Origin: CAVVSQ01 sp963848825
GTDB lineage: Bacteria; Planctomycetota; Planctomycetia; Gemmatales; Gemmataceae
Assembly (NCBI GenBank): GCA_963848825.1
Contig: CAWKFA010000014.1
Span: 1 to 64,000 of the forward strand
Reading direction: 5' to 3'
DNA: 64,000 nucleotides
The position numbers and the translations under genes were made by a program. Under the pieces are notes generated by a model, which saw only the letters and a program-made list of their open reading frames with translations, had not been told where the DNA came from and did not search any database. Positions 35,296 through 44,743 of this stretch are shown piece by piece. Position 1 is the first letter of the stretch; every line of letters starts with the position of its first letter.

Positions 35296-36898
35296 TCTAC
35301 AGGAAATGGCGCGGGCGGAAAAGAACAACCGTAAAAGCATGCGGGTGCGCTGCTGCACCGCGGCAAGTTGTCTTTCCTCCGGCAGCAAGGCCGTCAAGGA
35401 GGCGCTCGACCAAGAAGTTGCGGCCCGCGGCCTGGGGGACCATGCCCAGGTTTTAAGCGTCGGCTGCATGCGCATGTGCTGCGCCGGCCCCCTCGTGCAA
35501 GTGGAACCTCAGGGGGCCCTGTTTGAAAAAATCAAGCCCGCGGACGCCCCTGCCCTGATTGATGCATTACAAGGAAAACAGGTGAGCCTTGGACAGGTTG
35601 ACACGAGTTTACCCTTTTTCAAGTTGCAGATGCCCGTCGTACTGGATAATTCCGGAGTGATCGAAGCGGAGCGAATTGAGTCCTACATTGAAGTCGGCGG
35701 CTATCAGGCTCTTTTTCATGCGTTGCACGAGATGACGCCAGCCAGGGTGGTCGAGGAGATCACGCGGAGCGGGTTGCGGGGCCGAGGTGGTGCCGGTTAT
35801 CCAACGGGTGTGAAATGGAGCATGGTGGCCAAGATGCCCGGTGCCACCAAATACGTCATTTGTAATGCTGATGAAGGCGACCCGGGTGCTTTCATGGATC
35901 GTAGCGTACTGGAAAGCGACCCCCATCGAGTGCTGGAAGGGATGGCGATCGCGGCGTATGCCGTGGGTGCCAGCCAGGGATACATTTATGTTCGCGGCGA
36001 GTATCCTCTGGCGATTCAACGTCTGGAAATCGCCATTCGTCAAGCACGTCGCCTGGGGCTATTGGGCAGCGGCATAATGGAGTCGCCCTTTAATTTTCGC
36101 ATCGACCTGCGCATCGGCGCGGGCGCCTTTGTCTGCGGTGAAGAAACGGCGTTGATCGCATCGATCGAAGGCAACCGCGGCCAACCGCGGCCGCGGCCTC
36201 CTTATCCCGCGGAAGAAGGGCTATGGGAAAGTCCTACCCTTATCAACAACGTGGAAACGTTCGCCAATATCGCGCCCATTGTGAGCCGCGGAGCGGACTG
36301 GTTCGCGGGCATTGGCACCGCCAAAAGCAAGGGAACCAAGGTCTTCGCCCTTGCAGGCAAGATCAAATATACCGGTCTGGTCGAGGTGCCCATGGGTATG
36401 TCTCTGCGCACGATCGTCGAGGACCTCGGCGGCGGCGCGCCCGACGGAGGCACCATCAAGGCGGTTCAGACCGGCGGACCTTCGGGGGGCTGCATCCCCG
36501 CAAAGCTGCTCGATACGCCGGTTGACTTCGAATCCTTGCAACAACTCGGCTCCATCATGGGTTCAGGCGGTATGATCGTCATGGACCAAACAACCAACAT
36601 GGTCGAAGTCGCCAAGTATTTCATGGAATTCTGCATGGATGAATCGTGCGGCAAATGCATACCCTGCCGCGCCGGCACGGTGCAAATGCACGGCCTACTA
36701 ACCCGCATCCATGCCGGCCAGGCCGGGGAAGCCGACGTTAAAACCTTGGAAAAGCTGTGCGATATGGTGAAGCACACCAGCCTTTGCGGTCTGGGTCAAT
36801 CCGCACCCAATCCGGTGCTGAGCACGTTGAAATATTTCCGCGAGGAATACCAAACTCTGTTGACCAAAACTGGACGGCAGTCATTGCCGCTGGCATAA
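35282..36898 (+). CDS. hoxF: Bidirectional hydrogenase diaphorase subunit HoxF
   Basis: The product is 538 aa, the NADH/FMN-binding subunit. An N-terminal thioredoxin-like 2Fe-2S domain (about 15-105) shows CCTAASC and CMRMCC. The NuoF-like domain follows: FMN site GRGGAGYPTGVKW (about 163-175), NAD site GAGAFVCGEETALI, and the 4Fe-4S motif ESCGKCIPCRAGT with a later Cys in SLCGLGQ. The GTG start at 35282 lies inside the end of hoxE, giving a 14-bp overlap typical of coupled translation. It passes electrons between NAD(H) and the Fe-S chain of HoxU and HoxY. All cofactor residues I can check are present. Confidence 0.92.
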   Translation: MELADLQEMARAEKNNRKSMRVRCCTAASCLSSGSKAVKEALDQEVAARGLGDHAQVLSVGCMRMCCAGPLVQVEPQGALFEKIKPADAPALIDALQGKQVSLGQVDTSLPFFKLQMPVVLDNSGVIEAERIESYIEVGGYQALFHALHEMTPARVVEEITRSGLRGRGGAGYPTGVKWSMVAKMPGATKYVICNADEGDPGAFMDRSVLESDPHRVLEGMAIAAYAVGASQGYIYVRGEYPLAIQRLEIAIRQARRLGLLGSGIMESPFNFRIDLRIGAGAFVCGEETALIASIEGNRGQPRPRPPYPAEEGLWESPTLINNVETFANIAPIVSRGADWFAGIGTAKSKGTKVFALAGKIKYTGLVEVPMGMSLRTIVEDLGGGAPDGGTIKAVQTGGPSGGCIPAKLLDTPVDFESLQQLGSIMGSGGMIVMDQTTNMVEVAKYFMEFCMDESCGKCIPCRAGTVQMHGLLTRIHAGQAGEADVKTLEKLCDMVKHTSLCGLGQSAPNPVLSTLKYFREEYQTLLTKTGRQSLPLA

Positions 36899-36917
36899 AT
36901 CGCAGGAAAGGTTATCC

Positions 36918-37634
36918 ATGCCCGTTAAAACTATGACCATCGATGGCCAGCTCATTACCTCGCCCAAGGATCAAACCATCCTGGAGGCCGCCGGCGACCA
37001 TGGCATCAAAATCCCGACGATGTGCCATCTGGATGGTCTCACTGACATTGGCGCTTGCCGCCTGTGCCTGGTGGAAATAGAAGGCATTAATCGGCTGCTC
37101 CCGGCCTGCGTCACGCCGGTGGCCGAGGGCATGAATGTGCGAACCAACACCGAGCGACTCTGTGAATATCGCAAGATGATCGTCGAACTGCTATTCGCCG
37201 AGCGGAATCACGTCTGTTCGGTATGCGTGGCCAATGGCCATTGCGAACTGCAAGATATGGCCGCCAGCGTCAACATGGACCATGTCCGCCTCGATTATCA
37301 ATATCCCAAGCTGGCCGTCGATGTATCTCACGGGCAGTTTGGCATCGATCACAACCGCTGCATCCTTTGTACCCGGTGTGTGAGAGTGTGTGATGAAATC
37401 GAAGGCGCGCACACCTGGGACGTCGCCGGCCGGGGCCATGATTGCCGGGTCATCACCGACCTCAACCAACCGTGGGGGGAAGCCGACAGTTGCACTTCCT
37501 GCGGCAAATGCGTGCAAGCTTGTCCCACCGGCGCCCTTTTCCGTCAGGGTTCCACGGTGGCCGAAATGAAACATGACAAGGCCAAGCTTGGCTTTCTCAT
37601 CACGGCACGGGAGAAAAAAGAATGGCTCGCTTGA
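36918..37634 (+). CDS. hoxU: Bidirectional hydrogenase Fe-S subunit HoxU
   Basis: The product is 238 aa and homologous to the N-terminal part of NuoG. It holds a plant-type 2Fe-2S site (CHLDGLTDIGACRLC), a His/Cys site of the CSVCVANGHC type for a 4Fe-4S cluster, and two further 4Fe-4S motifs (CILCTRCVRVC and CTSCGKCVQACP). It wires HoxEF to the hydrogenase dimer HoxYH. An AGGAAAGG ribosome site precedes the ATG by about 6 bases, 19 bp after hoxF. Its end overlaps hoxY by 13 bases. Length is normal. Confidence 0.93.
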   Translation: MPVKTMTIDGQLITSPKDQTILEAAGDHGIKIPTMCHLDGLTDIGACRLCLVEIEGINRLLPACVTPVAEGMNVRTNTERLCEYRKMIVELLFAERNHVCSVCVANGHCELQDMAASVNMDHVRLDYQYPKLAVDVSHGQFGIDHNRCILCTRCVRVCDEIEGAHTWDVAGRGHDCRVITDLNQPWGEADSCTSCGKCVQACPTGALFRQGSTVAEMKHDKAKLGFLITAREKKEWLA

Positions 37635-38164
37635 AATTCGCGACGGTCTGGCTCGGCGGCTGTTCGGGCTGCCACATGTCTTTCCTCGACCTGGACGAAT
37701 GGCTTTTCGAACTGGCCGCCAGGGCTGACGTGGTATTCAGTCCCTTTACGGACACGAAGGAATATCCTGAAAATGTCGATCTCGTGTTGGTGGAGGGCGC
37801 CGTCGCCAACGACGAAAACCTGGAGATGATCCACAAGGTGCGGGCCCGGACTAAAACACTCGTGGCCTTCGGCGACTGCGCGGTGACCGGCAACGTGACG
37901 GCCTTGCGCAATCCTTTGGGCGTTGCCCTGGAAGTGCTCCGGCCTGTTTACCTGGAAAACGGCGACCTCAATGCGCGCATTCCCGACGAAAAAGAAATTG
38001 TGCCAGTCTTGCTCGACCGCGTTCAACCAGTCCATGCCGTGGTCCCGGTCGATTATTATCTCCCTGGTTGTCCTCCGCCCGCGGGCCGTATCCGGGCCGT
38101 GCTGGAAGCTCTCCTCAACGGCGAGAAGCCGGTGCTTGAGGAAAGCCAACGTAGATTCGGTTAA
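37622..38164 (+). CDS. hoxY: [NiFe]-hydrogenase small subunit HoxY
   Basis: The product is 180 aa. It carries one proximal 4Fe-4S cluster, bound by WLGGCSGCHMSFLD near the N-terminus, a Cys in AFGDCAVTGN and PGCPPPAGRIR near the C-terminus. Small size, no Tat signal and a single cluster are typical of group 3d bidirectional enzymes, so the enzyme is cytoplasmic. It lies between hoxU (13-bp overlap) and hoxH (15-bp gap, AAGGAGAGAT site). Confidence 0.93.
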   Translation: MARLKFATVWLGGCSGCHMSFLDLDEWLFELAARADVVFSPFTDTKEYPENVDLVLVEGAVANDENLEMIHKVRARTKTLVAFGDCAVTGNVTALRNPLGVALEVLRPVYLENGDLNARIPDEKEIVPVLLDRVQPVHAVVPVDYYLPGCPPPAGRIRAVLEALLNGEKPVLEESQRRFG

Positions 38165-38179
38165 TCAAGGAGAGATCCC

Positions 38180-39603
38180 ATGCCTCAGCGCGTCGTCATT
38201 GATCCCGTTTCGCGGATTGAAGGTCACGCCAAGATCACAATCTTCCTCGACGACGCTGGCCAGGTGACCGATGCGCGTTTTCACGTGACTGAATTTCGCG
38301 GCTTTGAAAAGTTCTGCCAGGGCCGGCCTTTCTGGGAGATGGCTGGGCTGAGCGCGCGCATTTGCGGGATCTGCCCGGTCAGCCACCTGCTGGCATCCTC
38401 CAAGGCGGGCGACCAAATCCTGAGCGTTACCATCCCGCCGGCGGCAGTAAAGCTGCGCCGCCTGATGAATCTGGGACAGATCGTGCAATCGCACGCCCTG
38501 AGTTTCTTCCATCTGAGCGGTCCCGATTTGCTCCTGGGTTGGGAATCCGATCCCGCCACGCGTAATGTTTTTGGGCTGATGACTACCCATCCCGACCTGG
38601 CCCGCGGCGGCATTCGCTTACGCCAGTTCGGTCAAGAAATCATCGAAGCCCTGGGCGGCCGCAAAATCCACCCCGCCTGGAGTGTTCCCGGCGGGGTCCG
38701 CGATTCCTTGTCCATTGAGGCCCGCGACCGCCTGCGCCGCGCTTGCCGGAAATGTTCGCCACCACCCACTTCGCTCTGGCTTTCTTCAAAAAGTTTTTAG
38801 ATAGCCACGACGAAGAAACGCAAACCTTTGGAAACTTTCCCAGCTTATTTATGGGGCTAGTAAGTCCGGAGGGTAACTGGGAAAACTACGATGGCCGGCT
38901 GCGTTTCACCGATCACACCGGCAAAATCGTCGCCGAATGCGACGACATGAGCCGGTACCAGGAATTTATCGGCGAGGCGGTGGAACATGACTCGTTCCTC
39001 AAGTCCCCCTACTACCGCGCTCTGGGGTATCCCGATGGCGTCTACCGTGTCGGCCCTCTTGCCCGCCTCAACATATGCAAGGCGATGGGTTATCCTCAAG
39101 CGGACAAGGAACTGGCCGAGTTCCGTGAGCGCGGCCACGGCACAGCCAATGCCTCCTTTTATTTTCACTATGCTCGGCTCATCGAAATTCTTGCCGGGCT
39201 GGAAGGCATCCAGGGCTTGCTCGACGATGCCGAATTGCAATCCGACCGTTTACGCGCCCAGGCCGGGATCAATCAACTTGAGGGAGTGGGCGTCAGCGAA
39301 GCCCCGCGCGGGACCTTGTTCCACCATTACAAAGTGGACGAAAACGGCCTACTGCTAAAAATCAACCTGATCATCGCCACCGGCCAAAACAGCCTGGCCA
39401 TGAACAAGACCGTCACTCAGATAGCCAAGAAATATATCAAGGACCGGCACATTCCGGAACCAGTACTCAACCGCGTGGAAGCCGGCATTCGCGCCTTCGA
39501 CCCCTGTTTGAGCTGTTCCACCCACGCCTTTGGGCAAATGCCACTTCAGGTGCGTTTGGTCGATGCGGCAGGACGGTTAATCGATGAACGGTGCCGAAAT
39601 TAA
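38180..39603 (+). pseudogene. hoxH: [NiFe]-hydrogenase large subunit HoxH, frameshifted
   Basis: The catalytic subunit, about 474 aa. N-terminal Ni ligands are in SARICGICPVSH (Cys62, Cys65), and C-terminal ligands in FDPCLSCSTHAFG; both sets are intact. After the second motif a tail (QMPLQVRLVDAAGRLIDERC) remains, which a maturation protease would trim. Near 38745 the frame breaks: EARDRLRR is followed one frame over by LPEMFATTHFALAFFKKFL, explained by loss of one base. The rest is highly conserved, and the protease gene follows with a TAATG overlap, so a sequencing error is more likely than gene death. Together with HoxY it performs reversible hydrogen oxidation. Confidence 0.9.
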
Positions 39604-40052
39604 TGATGACCAAGCTCCTTGTCATCGGCTATGGCAACTCTTTGCGAGGCGACGACGCCGTGGGCCGGCGCCTCGCGGAAGCGGTGGAAGCCTGGCAGGT
39701 TCCCAACGTCAAGGTCATGTCCCTGCATCAACTGGTGCCGGAACTGGTGGAGGATTTGCAAGGTGTAGACCGCGTTCTCTTCGTGGATGCGGTTGCCAGC
39801 ACCGGGGATGTCCATTTACGGAGGATTGCGGCCGTGCCAGGGAATCAGCCCCTGAATCACCATTGCTATCCAGGCGGATTGTTGGCGCTGGCAGCGGAGC
39901 TTTACCGCCGCTATCCCGAAGGTTGGCTGCTCACGATTCCCGGAACCAATTTTGATTTGAGCGACGGTATTTCTCCTGTGGCGGAAGTAAAATTGAACAC
40001 GGCTCTCGCCATGGTCAAGGAGTTTTATCAAGGGACCCTGGAACATGCATGA
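39603..40052 (+). CDS. hoxW: Hydrogenase maturation protease HoxW
   Basis: An M52-family endopeptidase of about 149 aa that removes the HoxH C-terminal tail once nickel is in place. Motifs: VIGYGNSLRGDDAVG (with the first acidic Ni-sensing residue in DDAVG), FVDAVAST and the His in LNHHCYPG. Two ATGs (39603, 39606) are possible; the first overlaps the hoxH stop as TAATG. An ATG at 39591 would start inside hoxH and is less likely. The end overlaps hypA by 8 bases. Placement next to hoxH supports its specificity. Confidence 0.9.
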   Translation: MMTKLLVIGYGNSLRGDDAVGRRLAEAVEAWQVPNVKVMSLHQLVPELVEDLQGVDRVLFVDAVASTGDVHLRRIAAVPGNQPLNHHCYPGGLLALAAELYRRYPEGWLLTIPGTNFDLSDGISPVAEVKLNTALAMVKEFYQGTLEHA

Positions 40053-40386
40053 AGTCGGTCTCATGCAACAGGCTTTGGAGTTGGCCCTGGATTCCGCGAG
40101 AAACCAGGGGGCTAGCCGCATCCATCGCCTGACCATGCGCATCGGTCCCCTGGCGGGCGTGGTTCCGGATGCACTGCGCTTCGCTTTCGATCTCGTCACG
40201 CAAGGCACGCAAGCCGAAGGAGCCACCTTGGACGTGCGTGAGGTCCCTATTCTGTGCTGGTGTGCCGACTGCACCCTGGAGTTTACCCCTGCCGATTTTG
40301 TTTGTGCCTGTCCCGGTTGTGGCCAGTTGTCCCGCGATATTCGGCAAGGCAACGAACTGGATGTTGTTTCCCTGGAGGTCTCGTGA
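40045..40386 (+). CDS. hypA: Hydrogenase nickel-insertion protein HypA
   Basis: The product is 113 aa, starting MHEVGLMQQALELA, with the Met-His-Glu nickel site at positions 1-3 required by the family. The zinc domain has two Cys pairs (CWCADC and CACPGC). Together with HypB it delivers Ni to the HoxH precursor. The TGA overlaps the hypB GTG (GTGA), and the start overlaps hoxW, so the genes are coupled. Confidence 0.93.
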   Translation: MHEVGLMQQALELALDSARNQGASRIHRLTMRIGPLAGVVPDALRFAFDLVTQGTQAEGATLDVREVPILCWCADCTLEFTPADFVCACPGCGQLSRDIRQGNELDVVSLEVS

Positions 40387-41048
40387 CCAAAGTCCTCGTT
40401 TTGAATAAGCGGGTCCTGGAAAAAAACGAGCAGCAAGCCAAGGAAAATCGCTCGTCGTTCCATGCCAAGGGACTTTTCGTTGTGAATCTGCTCTCCGCAC
40501 CGGGTTCTGGCAAGACCGCCTTGCTGGCAAGAACGCTAGGGGATCTCAAATCGGAATTGCCCGGTGCTGTCATCGTTGGCGATTTGGCCACCGACAACGA
40601 TGGCCGCCGCCTGGAGGAAGTCGGAATCCCCGTGGTCCAAATCACCACGGGCACCATTTGCCATCTGGAAGCAGACATGATCGCACGGGCCAGTCGTGAA
40701 ATGGACCTGGATGGCCTGGACCTTCTGGTGATTGAGAATGTTGGCAACCTGGTGTGTCCGGCGTCTTTCGACCTGGGCGAAGATCTGCGCGTGGTTTTGC
40801 TTTCGGTCACCGAGGGTGAGGATAAACCGCTGAAATATCCGACTCTGTTCAAAACTGCGAACGTGGTGTTGATTAGCAAGATCGACCTCGCCCTCGCCGT
40901 CGATTTTCAGCGCACGAAGGCCCTCGACAATATCTACCAGATTGCTCCTCAAGCCGAAGTGTTCGAAGTATCCGCCAAAACCGGGCAGGGGCTGAGCACC
41001 TGGTACAATTTTTTGCGGGAGCGTGTCCATCATGCCTCCCACCCTTAG
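40383..41048 (+). CDS. hypB: Hydrogenase maturation GTPase HypB
   Basis: A SIMIBI-class GTPase of 221 aa when started at the GTG that overlaps the hypA stop (VTKVLVLNKRVLEKN). G-motifs: LLSAPGSGKTALL (P-loop), VGDLATDNDG, ENVGNLVCP and SKIDLA. The metal-binding Cys-His lies in TGTICHLEADM. It lacks the N-terminal CxxCGC and His-rich regions of Ni-storing HypBs, as in many minimal versions. It drives nickel transfer from HypA by GTP hydrolysis. It overlaps hypF by 17 bases. Confidence 0.92.
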   Translation: MTKVLVLNKRVLEKNEQQAKENRSSFHAKGLFVVNLLSAPGSGKTALLARTLGDLKSELPGAVIVGDLATDNDGRRLEEVGIPVVQITTGTICHLEADMIARASREMDLDGLDLLVIENVGNLVCPASFDLGEDLRVVLLSVTEGEDKPLKYPTLFKTANVVLISKIDLALAVDFQRTKALDNIYQIAPQAEVFEVSAKTGQGLSTWYNFLRERVHHASHP

Positions 41049-43323
41049 TATCAGCGCGGTGCGTCTGCGGATTCGTGGTCGAGTCCAGGGTGTTGGCTTT
41101 CGCCCGTTCGTTTGCCGTCTGGCCCACACCCATGGCCTGGCCGGCTGGGCCTACAACGACGAGGGGGGCGTCCATGTCCACATCGAGGGGTCCGGTGGGA
41201 ATGTGGAGCAATTTCTTGACGCGATTCGTTGTGAGACGCCCCCGAGCGCGCACGTGGAATCCTTGGAGCAAGAACAAGCGGCTGCAACAGGGACAACCTC
41301 CTTCCAAATCCTCACCCGGCCAAACCAGCACATGGCGGCATCACGCGCACGCGTCCCTCCCGATCGCGCCACGTGCGATATTTGCCTCGAAGATACTCGA
41401 AATCCTGACGATCAACGCTACCTTTATCCATTCACCACCTGCACCGTTTGCGGACCGCGTTATTCCATCCTCGAACGCCTTCCCTATGAGCGGCGCAACA
41501 CGAGCATGCGCAGTTTTCCCCTGTGCTGCCGATGCGCGGGAGAGTTCAATGATTCCGCCAACCGCCGCTTTCATGCCGAGCCGATGGCGTGTCCGATCTG
41601 CGGTCCGCACGTTAGCTTTCGAACTGGAGAAATGGCCTGGCAAATTGGTGAATCCGCTCTCGTGAAAGCCGCCGAGGTTTTACGTGATGGTCGAATTCTG
41701 GCCCTTAAAGGTCTGGGCGGGTTTCAATTGGTCGTGCGTGCCGATTCGACTCCCGCGGTTGCGCGTCTCCGCGAGCGTAAGCACCGACCCACCAAACCGC
41801 TCGCTGTCATGGCCGGATCCGTGGACCAGGCGCATTTCTTGGCACACATCGGCCCCCTGGCCCATCAACTTTTAGAAAGCCCGGAAAACCCCATCGTGCT
41901 CGTCGAAAAAAAAGCTACCTGCTTGGCCCCTGAGATCGCACCTGGGCTTGGCCAGGTCGGAATCATGCTACCAACCACTCCCTTGCATAACCTGCTGCTG
42001 GAGCAACTTGATTTTCCCTTGGTGGTGACGAGCGGTAATACTTCCGAAAACCCAATTCTGATCGATGAAGCCGAGGCCGATTCGCTGGCGGACATCGCCG
42101 ACGCCTGGCTGGTGCATGACCGCCCAATTCGCCGCCGCGTGGATGATTCCGTGGTCCGCGTGATCGGGGATAAGCCGGTGATGCTACGGTTGGCCCGCGG
42201 CTATGCCCTGGCCGCTGCCGGCGCTGGAACGCTGGGCCCGCGGAAAGCCTGCTGTACTTGCTCTGGGTGGTCAACAGAAATCATCCGTCGCCCTTTGGAA
42301 CGGCGCTCAGGCGGTCTTGTCCCCACACCTGGGCGATCTTGATGGCGCTGCGGGCCGGCAAGCCTATGGTGCGTTTGCCGGCGAATTCTCAGAACTTTAT
42401 GGCTGCGCCCCTCCATCCTGGCCGGCGATATGCACCCCGATTATTTCACAACGCGCTGGGGCCAGGAGAGCGGCAAAACATTCTTGCAGGTGCAACACCA
42501 CCACGCCCATGCGGTGGCGGCCATGGTAGAGCATGACCTTCTCGACCGCCAGGTGCTGGCCTTGACCTGGGACGGCACCGGCTTCGGCACAGACCAAACG
42601 ATCTGGGGCGGGGAAATCTTGTGTGCACGCGTCGATGGTTTCGAACGTGTCGCCTCATTGAACCTGTTCCCCCTTGCCGGCGGAGAAGCAGCAATTCGTC
42701 AGCCTGGTCGAATTGCCCTGGGTTTGTTGGTGAAAACTCTGGGCGCCGATCTCGTTCTCTCTGATAAAGCGCTGCTCGATCACCTGGATATTTCCCCACA
42801 AACCGCGCCGACACTTCTGCGCATGATCGATCAAGGCATCAACACACCCCTCACCAGCAGCATGGCCCGACTTTTTGACGCAGCGGCGGCCATCCTGTTG
42901 CCCATGGGAAGTGTATCCTATGAGGGGGAAGCTGCCGCCCGACTCGAAGCGATCAGCGATTCAGGGACGCACGAACACTACGCCTATACGTCACGCCGGG
43001 AAGCTGCCGGCTCTCCCGCCCGCTTCGATTGGCGCCCCCTGATTCGGGGTTTATGGACTGATCGGCAATCCGGCGTTCCTCCAGGAATAAGTGCAGCCAA
43101 ATTCCACAACACGCTGGCTCAGTGGGCAGCCACCATGGCAGGGTCGCGCCCGGAGATCGACGTAGTCCTCGGCGGTGGGTGTTTCCAAAATGCCTTACTG
43201 ACCACCCGCGTCAAAGCCGGCCTGGAGCGGATCGGCCGCCATGTCTATCCGCCAGGGGCCATTCCTCCCAACGATGGCGGCCTGGCCGTGGGACAACTGG
43301 CCATCGCTCTCTCTTTCGGTTAG
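41032..43323 (+). pseudogene. hypF: Carbamoyltransferase HypF, two frameshifts
   Basis: About 760 aa. It makes the cyanide-precursor thiocarbamate for the Fe(CN)2CO site. Order: acylphosphatase (RIRGRVQGVGFRPFVCRL), zinc fingers (CDICLEDTRNP, CTVCGPRYS, CCRCAGEF, CPICGPH), YrdC-like domain (LKGLGGFQLVVRAD, RKHRPTKPLAVM), then the Kae1-like transferase (QVQHHHAHAVAAM, WDGTGFGTD, GGGCFQNALL). The frame breaks near 42220 (ARGYALA to PALERWARGKPAVLAL) and near 42408 (ELYGCAP to SILAGDMHPDYF). All catalytic motifs lie in conserved sequence, so the breaks may be assembly errors. GTG at 41023 is an alternative start. Confidence 0.88.
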
Positions 43324-43403
43324 TGATCGGCAAGGACCGTCCGAACGAAATGAATTGGTGAGATCAATGGCTACAATTACTATTCCCTTTGGGAGCTGAA
43401 TTC

Positions 43404-43655
43404 ATGTGTCTTGGCATCCCAGGTAAAATCCTGGAAAAGATCGGAAACACCACCGGCGACCTGGCGGACGCGATCGTGGAATTCGATGGTTTGCGCCGCA
43501 AGGTGTGCGTGGCTTTGGTTCCAGAGGCCCAACCGGGGGAGTATGTTCTCGTCCATGCCGGCATCGCTCTGACTCGCATCGACGCCACCGAAGCCGAACG
43601 TCTCCTCAACTATTTACGCGACATGGGCGCCGAACAAGAAGAATTTGCCAGATGA
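43404..43655 (+). CDS. hypC: Hydrogenase assembly chaperone HypC
   Basis: The product is 83 aa starting MCLGIPGKILEKI. The N-terminal Cys must follow the initiator Met for function, so I reject the earlier ATG at 43389. It binds HypD and carries the Fe(CN)2CO unit to the large subunit. Its TGA overlaps the hypD ATG (ATGA). An 80-bp spacer separates it from hypF, the largest gap within the locus. Confidence 0.92.
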   Translation: MCLGIPGKILEKIGNTTGDLADAIVEFDGLRRKVCVALVPEAQPGEYVLVHAGIALTRIDATEAERLLNYLRDMGAEQEEFAR

Positions 43656-44743
43656 AATATCTCGACGAATATCGCGATCCTGCTTTGTCCCACAAGCTGC
43701 TTCAAGCCATTCGGACCACCGTCACCCGGTCCTGGACCGTCATGGAAGTATGTGGCGGGCAAACGCATACGCTGGTCCTCAGCGGAATTCTGGATCTCCT
43801 GCCTGAGCAGCTGCGCCTTGTGCATGGACCGGGCTGTCCCGTCTGCGTCACGCCGCTGGAGGAAATAGATCGAGCCCTTGCTATCGCCTCACAAGCCGGT
43901 GTCATCTTCTGTTCGTTCGGAGATATGTTGCGCGTACCGGGAACAAAAAGCGATCTATTACGGGTACGCGCCGGCGGCGGGGACGTGCGCATCGTCTATT
44001 CCCCGCTGGATGCCCTGGCCATCGCCCGTGCGCACCCGGATCGTGAAGTCGTTTTTTTCGCCGTGGGCTTTGAAACTACGGCACCGGCGACCGCGCTGGC
44101 GGTCTGGCAAGCACGCCATGCCGGACTGACTAATTTCTCTTTGCTGGTCGCCCACGTCCTCGTGCCGCCGGCAATGAATATGATCCTGGCCTCCCCCGGT
44201 AACCGCGTTCAGGGATTTTTGGCGGCCGGGCATGTATGTACGGTCATGGGCTACGAAGATTATCACGGCCTGGCCGATCGCTACCAGGTTCCCATTGTCG
44301 TCACCGGTTTTGAACCGGTGGATTTGCTGGAAGGCTTGCTGTTGCTTGTGCGGCAACTGGAAGCCGGCCGCCATGAGGTGGAAAACCAGTATGCGCGCGT
44401 GGTCCAGCGGGATGGGAACCCCAAAGCGCGTGCAATTCTGGCCGAAGTGTATGAACCCTGTGACCGTCCCTGGCGCGGCCTGGGCGTTTTGCCGCGCAGT
44501 GGTTTGCAACTGCGAGCTGCCTATCGGGACCAGGATGCCGCCGGCCGCTTTCCCCTGGAACAGGCCCCCAGTGTGGAACCTAGCGAATGCCACAGCGGTG
44601 AAGTTTTGCTGGGCCTTATCCGCCCCGACGCCTGCCCGGCTTTCGGCTCACGCTGCACTCCGGAGAATCCCCTGGGTGCCCCGATGGTTTCGAGCGAAGG
44701 AGCGTGTGCGGCGTATTGGAGCAGACGGGGTGTGCGAGGATAA
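43652..44743 (+). CDS. hypD: Hydrogenase Fe-cofactor assembly protein HypD
   Basis: The product is 363 aa, the scaffold on which the Fe(CN)2CO moiety is built. Conserved motifs are VMEVCGGQTH (catalytic Cys), VHGPGCPVCVTP, FETTAPATALA, GHVCTVMGYEDY and a C-terminal 4Fe-4S site with Cys in ECHSGEVLLG, ACPAFGSRCTPENPLG and EGACAAYW. The start overlaps hypC by ATGA; the stop overlaps hypE (TAATG). Length and motifs are standard. Confidence 0.93.
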   Translation: MKYLDEYRDPALSHKLLQAIRTTVTRSWTVMEVCGGQTHTLVLSGILDLLPEQLRLVHGPGCPVCVTPLEEIDRALAIASQAGVIFCSFGDMLRVPGTKSDLLRVRAGGGDVRIVYSPLDALAIARAHPDREVVFFAVGFETTAPATALAVWQARHAGLTNFSLLVAHVLVPPAMNMILASPGNRVQGFLAAGHVCTVMGYEDYHGLADRYQVPIVVTGFEPVDLLEGLLLLVRQLEAGRHEVENQYARVVQRDGNPKARAILAEVYEPCDRPWRGLGVLPRSGLQLRAAYRDQDAAGRFPLEQAPSVEPSECHSGEVLLGLIRPDACPAFGSRCTPENPLGAPMVSSEGACAAYWSRRGVRG